Part shown: one piece after another, positions 43,739 to 53,434 of the stretch
Position numbering within the stretch: the stretch's first letter is position 1
Layout of the letters: each line of letters opens with the position of its first letter
Origin: Bacillus infantis
GTDB lineage: Bacteria; Bacillota; Bacilli; Bacillales; Cytobacillaceae
Assembly: GCF_020171945.1 (NCBI RefSeq)
Contig: NZ_JAIVAP010000001.1
Span: 682,001-746,000 of the forward strand
Direction: 5' to 3'
Length of the DNA stretch: 64,000 nucleotides
The notes under the pieces: model-generated
Databases searched by the model: none
What the model was told of the DNA's origin: nothing
What the model saw: the letters and a program-made list of their open reading frames with translations, nothing else
Position numbers and translations under genes: made by a program

Positions 43739-43766
43739 GAACAGGGTGCTGTCAAAGCAGGCACCT

Positions 43767-43814
43767 AAAAAAGCCAAGGAGGAGAAACATATATTTCTCT
43801 CCCTTGGCTTTTTT
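43767..43814. terminator. Long hairpin terminator
   Basis: The stem AAAAAAGCCAAGG / CCTTGGCTTTTTT, with a further inner AGAAA/TTTCT pairing, lies between convergent genes and can act both ways. Confidence 0.8.
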
Positions 43815-43929
43815 GTGGTTCATTTACATAACAGCCCAGCTGTATATAATCGTTCATTTAATTTTTCGGACTGAAAAGAGAGCAAACAAATTCTGCTGCC
43901 TTGGAATATTTATTGGCTGGGTTCCGCTA

Positions 43930-45537
<1,608 letters not shown>

Positions 45538-45658
45538 TTATACAAAGTATTGGCTGTTCAGCCCTTGAATACCTTTATTTCTTTTGAAATTTGGCATCCT
45601 TTTTAAAAAAGGCAGAAATGATCGGGTTTTCACTTTAGAAAATCCTTAAAAACCAAAA

Positions 45659-45684
45659 ATACCAGCTCCTAAAAGGAACTGGTT
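45659..45684. terminator. Hairpin in the arabinofuranosidase upstream region
   Basis: ACCAGCTCC pairs with GGAACTGGT, followed by TTTCT on the plus strand. No gene directly precedes it; it may be a relic. Confidence 0.4.
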
Positions 45685-45734
45685 TCTGATTGCTTATGTA
45701 AGCCACTTTTGCCGTAATAAATATAAGAAAGTTT

Positions 45735-45830
45735 TAAACCACCACTCCTCAAAGTGGGTGTTTGCAGAAACCTTCCTGCATGTCCTCCTTGTCACATGTG
45801 ACAGAGGCTTGTCATTCCAGCTTCGATATA
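45735..45830 (-). mobile_element. Decayed IS200/IS605-type 3' end (TnpB tail and end hairpin)
   Basis: The minus strand reads ASVTCDKEDMQEGFCKHPL then a stop at 45749. This is the kind of C-terminal tail I recall from IS605-family TnpB proteins. Right after it, CACCCACT-TTGAGG-AGTGGTGG forms an imperfect hairpin, as at IS605 right ends. No intact tnpB or tnpA remains in 45505-45977. Confidence 0.4.
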
Positions 45831-45977
45831 AAACTCCCTATTACAGCTTAAAGGTTAAAACTTTATTATGGTTACGGGCAAAGCAGCTTGTATTTATATA
45901 TTACCTCATTTGCGTCCCCAGCTCAACTGTTTTGTCTGGAAACGGAGGAGCCTTCTGGCTGGAAAGTGCTTTTCATG

Positions 45978-46535
45978 CTAGGCAGCTTTTTTCGAGAAAT
46001 AGTCGTTATGGGCTGCTATCACAATCAGGAGCATAATCGCAAATGCACCTGCTGCCGGAACGCCTCCTCCTAATATATAGATGGAAACAGGCATTGCCGC
46101 CATCGCGATAAGCCCAGGAACTGTAAATCGGCGGGTGATGCCCCATCCTGCAAGCAGCACCATAAAGGCAGTCAGCAGGCTTGCGGGGGCTATAAAAAGA
46201 GCCGATGCCAGATATACGACAACCCCCTTGCCGCCCCTGAATCCAAGAGGAGCCGGCCAAATATGGCCGCACAGCACAGCAAAGGCGCAGATCAGCAGTG
46301 CAGCCTGGCCCAGAAAAACATCAGCTGCGGCCAAAGCAAGCACTGTCTTTCCGGCATCGATCAAAACCGTATAAAAAAACCCTCTTTTCCCCAGTTCACG
46401 GCCAGCATTCCTTGCACCTGCGTTCCCGCTGCCCATCTGCCTGATATCTTTTCCCTGCCACTTTCTGGCCAGCAGATAAGCCCCGTTGATGCATCCCGCT
46501 AAATAGCAGAGAATGATAGCTGCTGCTGTATACAT
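45978..46535 (-). CDS. PlsY-like glycerol-3-phosphate acyltransferase homologue
   Basis: A 185-residue membrane protein with about five helices. PlsY motif 1 (RQMGSGNAGARNAGRELG) and motif 2 (CGHIWPAPLGFRGGKGVVVY) are intact. Motif 3, usually HRENIKRLLNGTE, is missing: the chain ends HNDYFSKKAA. It may be a divergent acyltransferase for acyl-phosphate donors or an inactive paralogue. The ATG with GGGGGAAGG is used; a much longer open frame upstream has no support. Confidence 0.75.
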   Translation of the reverse strand: MYTAAAIILCYLAGCINGAYLLARKWQGKDIRQMGSGNAGARNAGRELGKRGFFYTVLIDAGKTVLALAAADVFLGQAALLICAFAVLCGHIWPAPLGFRGGKGVVVYLASALFIAPASLLTAFMVLLAGWGITRRFTVPGLIAMAAMPVSIYILGGGVPAAGAFAIMLLIVIAAHNDYFSKKAA

Positions 46536-46623
46536 AAACCTTCCCCCCGAATAATTCTGCGGCTGCCGGCTAAAATATAGTGAAGCAGCCCAGTCCTGAC
46601 TTGGAAGAAAGGTGATAGGCCCA

Positions 46624-46899
46624 ATGTTTCCTGTTATACATACCAACTTTTGGGATGCCGTTTTTGCCGTGCCTGCGGTTCTTATTGTAACACAGCTGCT
46701 GAAGCTGTATTTCAATATCCCTGGAAAAATAGTGCCGACCGTTGCTTTATTATGCGGATTGGCCATTTCTGTCTTAATTAGCCATAAGCATGATTTTGTG
46801 GCCGGCCTTTTTATGGGATGGTTTTATGGGTATGCAGCGATAGGTTCATACAGCAGCCTGAAAGCTTCCATAAAAGCTTACCGGAACAGCAGCTCCTAA
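46624..46899 (+). CDS. Small membrane protein, holin-like
   Basis: A 91-residue protein with three hydrophobic segments (about 8-26, 36-54, 58-75): AVFAVPAVLIVTQLLKLYF, IPGKIVPTVALLCGLAISVL, AGLFMGWFYGYAAIGS. The pattern with P.KIVP resembles A118-type holins, but no endolysin is adjacent, so the role is open. AAAGGTGA precedes the ATG, four codons inside a longer frame. Its end overlaps the S9 peptidase gene by four bases. Confidence 0.6.
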   Translation: MFPVIHTNFWDAVFAVPAVLIVTQLLKLYFNIPGKIVPTVALLCGLAISVLISHKHDFVAGLFMGWFYGYAAIGSYSSLKASIKAYRNSSS

Positions 46900-48689
46900 T
46901 GTTTAATCCTTCCGGAATATTTCTTGAGGAAGTCCCAAGAAGCTGTATAGGCTTTAACATTATTCTCCCTTTTCACAAAGAAATGTCCTTCATCCTCAAA
47001 ACGTATATACTCTACAGGATGTTTGCGGTTCTTCAGATCTTCCACAATCTGCTCTGTTTCCTCGATCGGCACCCTTGGATCGTTGGCGCCATGGAGAACG
47101 AGAAGCGGACATTGGATCTTTTTTGTTTTATGCAGCGGATCAATTTCATCGAAGAATGCCCCGTCTTTCTCTATGCTCCCATATTCTGCTTCCCTCATCT
47201 TCCGCCTCCATGGGCTGGTGTTCTGCAGGAAAGTCCGGAAGCTTGAAATTCCGACAATGTCAATAGCAGAAGACCAGATGTCAGGGTAGTGAGTGATGGC
47301 TGCCAGGACCATGAAGCCCCCATAGCTTCTTCCCATAATGCTGATCTGATCTTCGTCTGCACCTCCCTCTGTTTTCAGCCATTCGACAAGATGGACTAAA
47401 TCACGGACAGAGTCCATCCGCTTCCTGACATCATCCAGATGGGTAAAGGTTTTACCATAGCCTGTGCTTCCCCTGACATTCGGCGTACATACAGCAAATC
47501 CTTTATCCAGGAAAAATTGCAGGAATGGATTAAAGGCAGCCCTTATCTGGCTTTCCGGGCCGCCATGGACAAACACAACCACCGGGAGCTTTCCATCGGC
47601 CTTTTTGGGCTTATAGTAGAACGCAGGAATCTCAAGCCCATCAAAGGAAGCGAAAGAAATCAGCTCAGGGGCGCACAGCTTTTCCTCTACCACAGGATCA
47701 TGCGAAATGAATGTAGCCCTTTTAGCTTTATGAGACCTGAAATCAAGCTCCCAAATATCAGAAGGATGCTGGGGCCCATTCAGGATAAAGGCAAGCCTGC
47801 TGTTATCAGGAGAGAAGGTAAAGTCAGTAATGACACCTGCAGGGGATTCCCACTCTCTCACTTCATTCGATTCTGGATAGAATACTGCGCCTTTCGAAAC
47901 TCCTCCTTCATTTATGGAAAAGGCCATCTTCTTTTTATCAGGGCTAAGCTTCAGCTCTTCCAAGTCCCAATCCTTCTCGACCAGCCATTGTGTTGCCAGG
48001 GTTTCAAGATCAAGCCTGGCAAGATTCATGAATTCCCGGTCCCTGTTGGAGAGCAGGTAAAGCACTTTCCCATCGGAGCTGAACGCCGGGCTGGCAAAAG
48101 CCGCTTCTCCGACATGCTTTGTGAGCCACTGCACCGTTCCCCCTGAAAGATCCAGCAGTCCAAGGTCATTATCAAGATTTGTGTTTACCTGCTCTATCAG
48201 CAGGGAGCTTCCTTCTGGATGCCATAGAAGCGGAGAAAAATTCCCATCTCCCTGGAACACCATTTTAACTTCAAAACTTTCCAGACTCTGAATATAAATA
48301 TCAAAATAGGTGCTGTGACGGCGGTTGCTGGCCCAGGAAATCCACTTTCCATCCGGGGATACTCCGCCATACTTATGGATATGTTCAGGCGAGTCGGTCA
48401 GCCGTATGACCTCCCCTGTTTCTGTGAGAAGGAATAGCTGCTGCTTTTCATTCACACCCTCATCCATGCCAAAAATTCTTTTGCCTGTTCCCGGGATAAA
48501 AGAAACAAACATAATCCGTTCAGCGGTTTCCAGAACCTGAACAGGATTGCCGCCTTCAGAGTTTATTTCCCAGATCTGCGGAAGCCCGGAAGCATCTGAG
48601 ATAAAATTCAGCTTCTTTCCACGAGGTCCGTAAACAGGATTTTTCACGTTTCTGATGTTCATAAAATCTTCAATCGTCAATTGTGCCAT
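46896..48689 (-). CDS. S9 family prolyl oligopeptidase-like peptidase
   Basis: A 597-residue enzyme. The N-terminal 340 residues form WD-like/TolB beta-propeller repeats (LWHPEGSSLLI, AFSSDGKVLYLLSN, FTFSPDNSRLAFIL). The C-terminal alpha/beta hydrolase has Ser in SIMGRSYGGFMVLAA, Asp in GANDPRVPIEE and His in EDEGHFFVKREN. Such enzymes act as acylaminoacyl- or dipeptidyl-peptidases on short peptides. GAAGGGAG precedes the ATG. It is coupled to the M20 peptidase, whose stop overlaps this start (TAATG). Confidence 0.9.
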   Translation of the reverse strand: MAQLTIEDFMNIRNVKNPVYGPRGKKLNFISDASGLPQIWEINSEGGNPVQVLETAERIMFVSFIPGTGKRIFGMDEGVNEKQQLFLLTETGEVIRLTDSPEHIHKYGGVSPDGKWISWASNRRHSTYFDIYIQSLESFEVKMVFQGDGNFSPLLWHPEGSSLLIEQVNTNLDNDLGLLDLSGGTVQWLTKHVGEAAFASPAFSSDGKVLYLLSNRDREFMNLARLDLETLATQWLVEKDWDLEELKLSPDKKKMAFSINEGGVSKGAVFYPESNEVREWESPAGVITDFTFSPDNSRLAFILNGPQHPSDIWELDFRSHKAKRATFISHDPVVEEKLCAPELISFASFDGLEIPAFYYKPKKADGKLPVVVFVHGGPESQIRAAFNPFLQFFLDKGFAVCTPNVRGSTGYGKTFTHLDDVRKRMDSVRDLVHLVEWLKTEGGADEDQISIMGRSYGGFMVLAAITHYPDIWSSAIDIVGISSFRTFLQNTSPWRRKMREAEYGSIEKDGAFFDEIDPLHKTKKIQCPLLVLHGANDPRVPIEETEQIVEDLKNRKHPVEYIRFEDEGHFFVKRENNVKAYTASWDFLKKYSGRIKH

Positions 48690-49945
48690 TATAAGCTCCC
48701 TTCTGAATCATTTTGACGGTGGAAGCCCAGGAGCGGACTTGAAATGCCTTTGACTCCCGCCAAACCAAGGATGCAGAGGAATATGGCCTGCGGACCATAA
48801 TACGCATCCTGAGGATCAAAATACTCTTCAAGTGTATGTATGCCGCCGAAGCTTCCGCCGCCGCCAAGTGTAACAGCCGGAATGCCAAGGGCAATCGGCA
48901 CATTGGAGTCAGTGCTGCTGGCTTTCTCAAACGAAGCTGTGAAGCCAAGCTGCCTTGAAGCTTCCGCAGCGGTTTGAACGATGGCAGATTCCATATCCTG
49001 GCTGCCAGCCGGGCGGTCCCCTACCTGCTTGATTTCAACTGTAATTCCGGAATCAGCTCCTGCAGCTTCCTTGATGATGGAGAGCGCTTCATCTTCTACC
49101 CTTGCAAGCTCCTCTGCGGAAACAGAACGAAGATCAATGATCAATCTTGCTTCCGCTGCAATCGTATTGACCGAGGTCCCTCCGGATACTATCCCTACAT
49201 TAAAAGTTGTTTTCGGATCTTCCGGCACCTTAAGATCGGCTATGCCGGCAATGGCCTTTCCTGCAGCGTGAATGGCGCTCGGCGTCCCGAAATCCCCAAA
49301 GCTGTGGCCGCCTGGGCCCTTATAGATAATCTCATATCTTTTACTGCCCGCAGCCAGATAAGTAATGCGCTCGGGACTTCCCGGTTCTATGGAAATGAAA
49401 CCGTCTATCCCATGATCTTGTCCAAACAGCGCCTTAACGCCATTTAAATCCCCAAGTCCTTCTTCTCCGACCGTTGCTCCAAACAGAATGTCCGCTTCTG
49501 TTTCGATGCCCGTTTCGTTAAATGCACGGATAAGAGTCAGCACGGCAGCCAGCCCCCTTCCGTCATCAGCGATTCCGGGAGCATAAATTTTTCCGTCTTT
49601 TTCTTTTGGGACTGTGTCAGTACCTGCTGGAAAAACAGTATCAAGATGGGCGCAAACCGCAATCCTCGGTCCATTCCCCGTTCCCTTTCTCAGGCCGAAT
49701 ATATTGCCTGCATCATCTTTCGAAACATCTTCAATACCCAGCTCTTCCAGCCTTCGTCTATAATACTCCCCCCGTTCCCCCTCATCGAAGGTAGGTGCAG
49801 GGATGCTCGTCAGCTCCTTTTGATCAGCTGATGTCCGGTCATTGTCATTTTTTAAAAAGGATAGTCCCTTTTGGACAGCTGAAATGCCCATTATTTTTTC
49901 CAATGCTTCCGCCACGCTATTTTTCAGTTCAAGATTTTCCGCCAA
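48689..49945 (-). CDS. M20 family peptidase (peptidase T-like)
   Basis: A 418-residue cytosolic zinc peptidase. The metal ligands are in VCAHLDTVFPAGT, GIADDGRGLAAVL, ATVGEEGLGDLNG and SIEPGSPERITYL, with a final His in FGGIHTLEEYFDPQ. A dimerisation domain carries GGHSFGDFGTPSAIH. The start is TTG with AAAGGGGGAAG 4 bases upstream, 14 codons inside a longer frame. It forms an operon with the S9 peptidase, consistent with step-wise peptide breakdown. Confidence 0.9.
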   Translation of the reverse strand: MAENLELKNSVAEALEKIMGISAVQKGLSFLKNDNDRTSADQKELTSIPAPTFDEGERGEYYRRRLEELGIEDVSKDDAGNIFGLRKGTGNGPRIAVCAHLDTVFPAGTDTVPKEKDGKIYAPGIADDGRGLAAVLTLIRAFNETGIETEADILFGATVGEEGLGDLNGVKALFGQDHGIDGFISIEPGSPERITYLAAGSKRYEIIYKGPGGHSFGDFGTPSAIHAAGKAIAGIADLKVPEDPKTTFNVGIVSGGTSVNTIAAEARLIIDLRSVSAEELARVEDEALSIIKEAAGADSGITVEIKQVGDRPAGSQDMESAIVQTAAEASRQLGFTASFEKASSTDSNVPIALGIPAVTLGGGGSFGGIHTLEEYFDPQDAYYGPQAIFLCILGLAGVKGISSPLLGFHRQNDSEGSL

Positions 49946-50040
49946 TTTTCTTCCCCCTTTGCAAAGTCTATTATTATTATATTCCAAAAATTAAATTTAT
50001 TGTTGCTGGAAGGCTTCAGAAGATTTCCTCCTTAATAAAA

Positions 50041-50074
50041 AGGAAAAAGCCCCAGATGCATGGAGCTTTTTCCT
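50041..50074 (-). terminator. Terminator of the copper operon
   Basis: The stem AGGAAAAAGC / GCTTTTTCCT with a T-rich arm lies about 50 bases past the small membrane peptide gene. Confidence 0.65.
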
Positions 50075-50123
50075 CTTGTTCTGATTATCTGCTTAAAAAC
50101 AAATAGCATTTTGCCATTCCGTC

Positions 50124-50246
50124 CTAATCGCCTTGATGCCCGTGCTCTGGTTCCGCAGGGGGGTCAGCGATAAATGAATCGTAAATATAATAGCCGCAAA
50201 CCACCAAAAGCAGATATACTGCGGCTGATATGGCCCACTTTTTCAT
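50124..50246 (-). CDS. Copper-operon membrane peptide, 40 residues
   Basis: Starts MKKWAISAAVYLLLVVCGYY and ends ADPPAEPEHGHQGD. One hydrophobic helix (about 4-24, with a Cys) is followed by an acidic, His-containing tail that could bind metal. AAGGAGGG lies 6 bases before the ATG, and the gene starts 12 bases after the copA stop, so it is surely co-translated with copA. I do not know a named family. A role next to the ATPase, as chaperone dock or sensor, is a guess. Confidence 0.65.
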   Translation of the reverse strand: MKKWAISAAVYLLLVVCGYYIYDSFIADPPAEPEHGHQGD

Positions 50247-50258
50247 CAGAAGCCCTCC

Positions 50259-52673
50259 TTATAATTTAACCCGCTGCAGCCTAAGCGCATTCAGGACAAC
50301 CGAGACCGAACTGAAAGCCATTGCTGCCCCTGCCAGCCATGGTGCCAGCAGACCGAGTGCTGCAAAAGGGATGCCGAGCGTATTATATCCAAAAGCCCAG
50401 AAGAGGTTCTGCCGGATATTCGAGATTGTTTTCCTGCTCATATAAATGGCATCGGAAATGCTTCTTAAGTCACCGCGGATCAGGGTGATATCTGCTGCTT
50501 CCATCGCCACATCAGTGCCTGTTCCGATTGCCATTCCGATGTCAGCAACAGCCAGTGCCGGTGCATCATTGATTCCGTCCCCCACCATGGCGACAATTTT
50601 CCCTTGTTTCTGGAGCTTTTTCACTTCTTCTGCCTTTCCTTCTGGGAGGACTTCAGATATTACCGCATCAACTCCTGCTTCCCTTCCGATTGCCTCGGCT
50701 GTAGCCTTGTTGTCACCTGTCATCATGATTACTTCAAGATCCATCTCCTTAAGGCGTGCTATAGCCTCGGCAGATGTATCTTTGATCGTGTCTGCAACAG
50801 CGATGATGCCGGCAAACTGCCCGTCAATGGCTGCCAGCATGGCAGTTTTGCCCTGGCTTTCAAGCTTTTCAAGATCCCTGGCAGCGGAGCTGAAATCAAC
50901 AGAATCCCCGCCGAGCAGCCTTCTGGTTCCTATCAGGAGCTTCTTTCCATCCACAACAGCTTTAATGCCATATCCGGGGATTGCCTCAAATTCTTCCGCT
51001 TCTTTCATATCTATATTGCGGGCTTTAATCCCTGCCGTTATTGCCTCGGCAAGAGGATGCTCTGACTGCTTTTCAGCGGCGCCTGCCAGTGCCAGGAACA
51101 AGGTTTCATCCATTTCAGTCAGCACGTCAGTCAATACCGGCTTGCCGTTGGTGATTGTGCCTGTTTTATCGAGGACAACTGTTGTGATGCGGTGTGTCCG
51201 CTCAAGATGCTCCCCGCCCTTAAAAAGGATTCCGTATTCCGCAGCCCGCCCGGAGCCAGCCATGATGGACGTCGGAGTTGCCAGGCCCAGTGCACATGGA
51301 CATGCTATCACAAGGACAGCGATCAATTTTTCAAGAGCCTCAGCAAAATTGCCTGGATCTGCCCACAGGTACCAGATGAGGAATACAACGGCAGCGATCC
51401 CCACAACAATCGGTACAAATATCCCGGAAATCTTGTCAGCAAGGCGCTGGATTGGCGCCTTTGATCCTTGTGCATCCTCAACAACCTTGATGATCTGTGC
51501 AAGGGCTGTATCTTTCCCCACTTTTGCTGCTTGCACTTTTATGAAACCATTTTTGTTGATGGTTGCCCCAATGACTGAATCGCCGGGCTCCTTATCTGCA
51601 GGTACGCTTTCACCTGTTATCATGCTTTCATCCACGGCGGTTCTTCCCTCAAGGATCATTCCGTCAGCAGGAATTTTCTCTCCCGGCTTAACGGCAAGGA
51701 TATCACCGGGCATGACACTTTCCAGAGGGATTTCTGTTTCCTCGCCATCCCTGATGACGCGAGCCGTTTTAGCCTGCAGATTCATCAGCTTTTTAATGGC
51801 CTCAGAAGACCGTCCTTTTGCTTTGGCTTCAAACAGTTTCCCCAGAATAATCAGCGTTATCAGGACTGCACTGGTCTCAAAATAAAGATTTACTGAGTGG
51901 CCCCCTGAACCTATCGATTTTATTGATAAATATAAGCTGTAGAAAAAGGCAGCAGAAGTGCCGAGGGCAACCAGTACATCCATATTGGCGCTGCCGTTTC
52001 TAAGAGCTTTGTAGGCGCCTGTATAAAACTGGCGGCCGATGATAAACTGGACCGGCGCAGCAAGGGCCAGCTGCACCCAGGGATTCATGAACATCTCCGG
52101 CACATACAGGAAGCTGGTAAAGCTGAAATGCCCGGCCATTGCCCATAATAATGGCAGAGAAAGAATAAGAGCAAAAATGAATTTTCCTTTCTGTCTCTCA
52201 ATTTCCCTTTCACGGTGGTCCTGCTCCTCCCCTGTTCCTTCCTCTGACTTCAGGGCAGCACCGTAGCCAAGCTTTTCAACTCTTTTAATAAGGTCGGCTG
52301 GCGACACTGCAGCAGGATTATAGATAACATCAGCCCTTTCCAGCGCCAGGTTGACGTTTGCATCGCTGATTCCTTCCATTTTCTTAAGCCCTTTTTCAAT
52401 ACGTGAAGAGCAGGCTGCACAGGTCATCCCGGTAATGGCAAGCTCTGCTTTTTCGGTCACAACCTTGTAGCCCAGATTCTCAACCTTTTGAAAAATATCT
52501 TCCTGCTTTACTTTTTCAGGATCAAATTGAACAGCCGCTTTTTCTAGAGCCAGATTGACTGAAGCATTTTCCACGCCTTCAACCTTTTTTAGTCCTTTTT
52601 CTATTCTTACGGCACAGGCTGAACAGGTCATCCCGCTTATTTCAAACTGAGTTTCTTTTGCTTGCTCGCTCAT
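50259..52673 (-). CDS. copA: Copper-exporting P1B-type ATPase CopA
   Basis: An 804-residue membrane pump for Cu(I). Two N-terminal HMA domains carry GMTCSACAVRIEKGL and GMTCAACSSRIEKGL. Membrane helices follow, with the CPC motif in VIACPCALGLATPTS. The phosphorylation site is VLDKTGTITNG, the SEHPLAEAI motif is specific to P1B pumps, and the hinge is MVGDGINDAPALA. AAGGAGATG precedes the ATG. It lies downstream of copZ, behind a weak terminator and a second CsoR-like site, so it may have its own promoter. The tiny membrane peptide follows. Confidence 0.95.
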   Translation of the reverse strand: MSEQAKETQFEISGMTCSACAVRIEKGLKKVEGVENASVNLALEKAAVQFDPEKVKQEDIFQKVENLGYKVVTEKAELAITGMTCAACSSRIEKGLKKMEGISDANVNLALERADVIYNPAAVSPADLIKRVEKLGYGAALKSEEGTGEEQDHREREIERQKGKFIFALILSLPLLWAMAGHFSFTSFLYVPEMFMNPWVQLALAAPVQFIIGRQFYTGAYKALRNGSANMDVLVALGTSAAFFYSLYLSIKSIGSGGHSVNLYFETSAVLITLIILGKLFEAKAKGRSSEAIKKLMNLQAKTARVIRDGEETEIPLESVMPGDILAVKPGEKIPADGMILEGRTAVDESMITGESVPADKEPGDSVIGATINKNGFIKVQAAKVGKDTALAQIIKVVEDAQGSKAPIQRLADKISGIFVPIVVGIAAVVFLIWYLWADPGNFAEALEKLIAVLVIACPCALGLATPTSIMAGSGRAAEYGILFKGGEHLERTHRITTVVLDKTGTITNGKPVLTDVLTEMDETLFLALAGAAEKQSEHPLAEAITAGIKARNIDMKEAEEFEAIPGYGIKAVVDGKKLLIGTRRLLGGDSVDFSSAARDLEKLESQGKTAMLAAIDGQFAGIIAVADTIKDTSAEAIARLKEMDLEVIMMTGDNKATAEAIGREAGVDAVISEVLPEGKAEEVKKLQKQGKIVAMVGDGINDAPALAVADIGMAIGTGTDVAMEAADITLIRGDLRSISDAIYMSRKTISNIRQNLFWAFGYNTLGIPFAALGLLAPWLAGAAMAFSSVSVVLNALRLQRVKL

Positions 52674-52687
52674 CGCTTACATCTCCT

Positions 52688-52706
52688 TATACCTATATGG
52701 GGTATA
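52688..52706 (-). promoter_or_regulatory. CsoR-like operator upstream of copA
   Basis: TATACC-TATATGG-GGTATA forms an inverted repeat with the G/C-rich half-sites of Bacillus CsoR boxes, 15 bases upstream of the copA start and overlapping the presumed -10 region. Confidence 0.6.
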
Positions 52707-52711
52707 TTTTG

Positions 52712-52740
52712 ATGAAAAAGAGAACGTGCCTCAGCACGGT
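52712..52740 (-). terminator. Weak internal terminator between copZ and copA
   Basis: CGTGC-CTCA-GCACG forms a short hairpin followed on the minus strand by TTCTCTTTTTC. It could lower copA expression from the csoR promoter. Confidence 0.5.
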
Positions 52741-52758
52741 CCCGCAGGCTATCTGCTG

Positions 52759-52965
52759 TTAGACAACATCATAGCCCTGATCATCGATTGTTTCTTTAAT
52801 TTCGCCTAGATTTACTATGGATGAATCATATTCGACATTGACTTTGCCATTATCGAGATCAACCTTTACAGCAGATACGCCTTCAAGCTTCCCTACGCTG
52901 CCTTCTACAGCTTTTACGCAATGGCCGCAGCTCATCCCTTTTACTTCTAAAGTGATTGTTTCCAT
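52759..52965 (-). CDS. copZ: Copper chaperone CopZ
   Basis: A 68-residue HMA domain protein. The metal site is GMSCGHCVKAVEGSVGKL with the two Cys of MxCxxC. The fold beta-alpha-beta-beta-alpha-beta is complete. It carries Cu(I) to the N-terminal domains of CopA. It lies between csoR (14 bases upstream) and copA, with AAGGAGAG before the ATG. Confidence 0.95.
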   Translation of the reverse strand: METITLEVKGMSCGHCVKAVEGSVGKLEGVSAVKVDLDNGKVNVEYDSSIVNLGEIKETIDDQGYDVV

Positions 52966-52979
52966 TCTGAATCTCTCCT

Positions 52980-53324
52980 TTATTTCTTCATTAGTCTTTG
53001 CACAGTTACCAGCAGCTCATCAACCACCTCAAGGTCGTTCTCCTGGATCCTCTCGACAACACAGCTCTTCAGGTGCCCCTCGAGCAGAATTTTGGCAACG
53101 CTGTTCAAAGCAGACTGAGTGGCTGAAATCTGGGTAATAACATCATCACAATACGTATCCTTTTCAATCAGGCCTTTGATTCCCCGGATCTGGCCTTCAA
53201 TCCGGTTGAGCCTGGTGACAAGGTTTTTCTTTGTCACTTCGGAGTGATGGCTCTTACGCCCGCTCACATGATCGCAGCTTTCACCCTCAGGGACTAACGG
53301 CAATTCATTTAATTCCTTCTCCAT
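52980..53324 (-). CDS. csoR: Copper-sensing repressor CsoR
   Basis: A 114-residue helical protein of the CsoR/FrmR family. LVTRLNRIEGQIRGIKGLIE marks the family. The Cu(I) ligands are Cys in KDTYCDDVI and His, Cys in LLEGHLKSCVVE (C-H-C set), which identifies it as a copper sensor. An N-terminal extension of about 30 residues is rich in His, Cys and Glu (CDHVSGRKSHHSE). Cu binding releases it from the promoter. It is the first gene of the copper operon. Confidence 0.95.
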   Translation of the reverse strand: MEKELNELPLVPEGESCDHVSGRKSHHSEVTKKNLVTRLNRIEGQIRGIKGLIEKDTYCDDVITQISATQSALNSVAKILLEGHLKSCVVERIQENDLEVVDELLVTVQRLMKK

Positions 53325-53346
53325 TAAATTCCCTCCCCTTAACCGT

Positions 53347-53376
53347 ATTGTAGTATACCCTGGTATGGTATGTAAA
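53347..53376 (-). promoter_or_regulatory. csoR promoter with CsoR box in the spacer
   Basis: On the minus strand, TTTACA is separated by 18 bases from TACAAT. The spacer holds ATACC-ATACCAGG-GTAT, a palindromic CsoR-type site (53355-53371), so the repressor would block RNA polymerase directly. Confidence 0.65.
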
Positions 53377-53403
53377 GTATTTCTTTTCAGATTAGAAAAA
53401 AAT

Positions 53404-53434
53404 AAAAAAGGAGAATCTCTGCTCCTTTTTCAGC
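53404..53434 (-). terminator. Terminator of the ATP-grasp gene
   Basis: The stem AAAAAGGAG / CTCCTTTTT with a long T-run on the minus strand overlaps the stop region. Confidence 0.75.

Noticed and set aside
45758-46036. Plus-strand 92-codon frame near the plsY-like gene
   Set aside because: It covers an IS remnant read backwards and the end of the PlsY-like gene, with no ribosome binding site.
50446-51885. A 479-codon open frame on the plus strand opposite copA
   Set aside because: It has no ribosome binding site, its composition (Ser, Ala, Pro-rich) is that of an antisense shadow, and copA on the other strand is certain.
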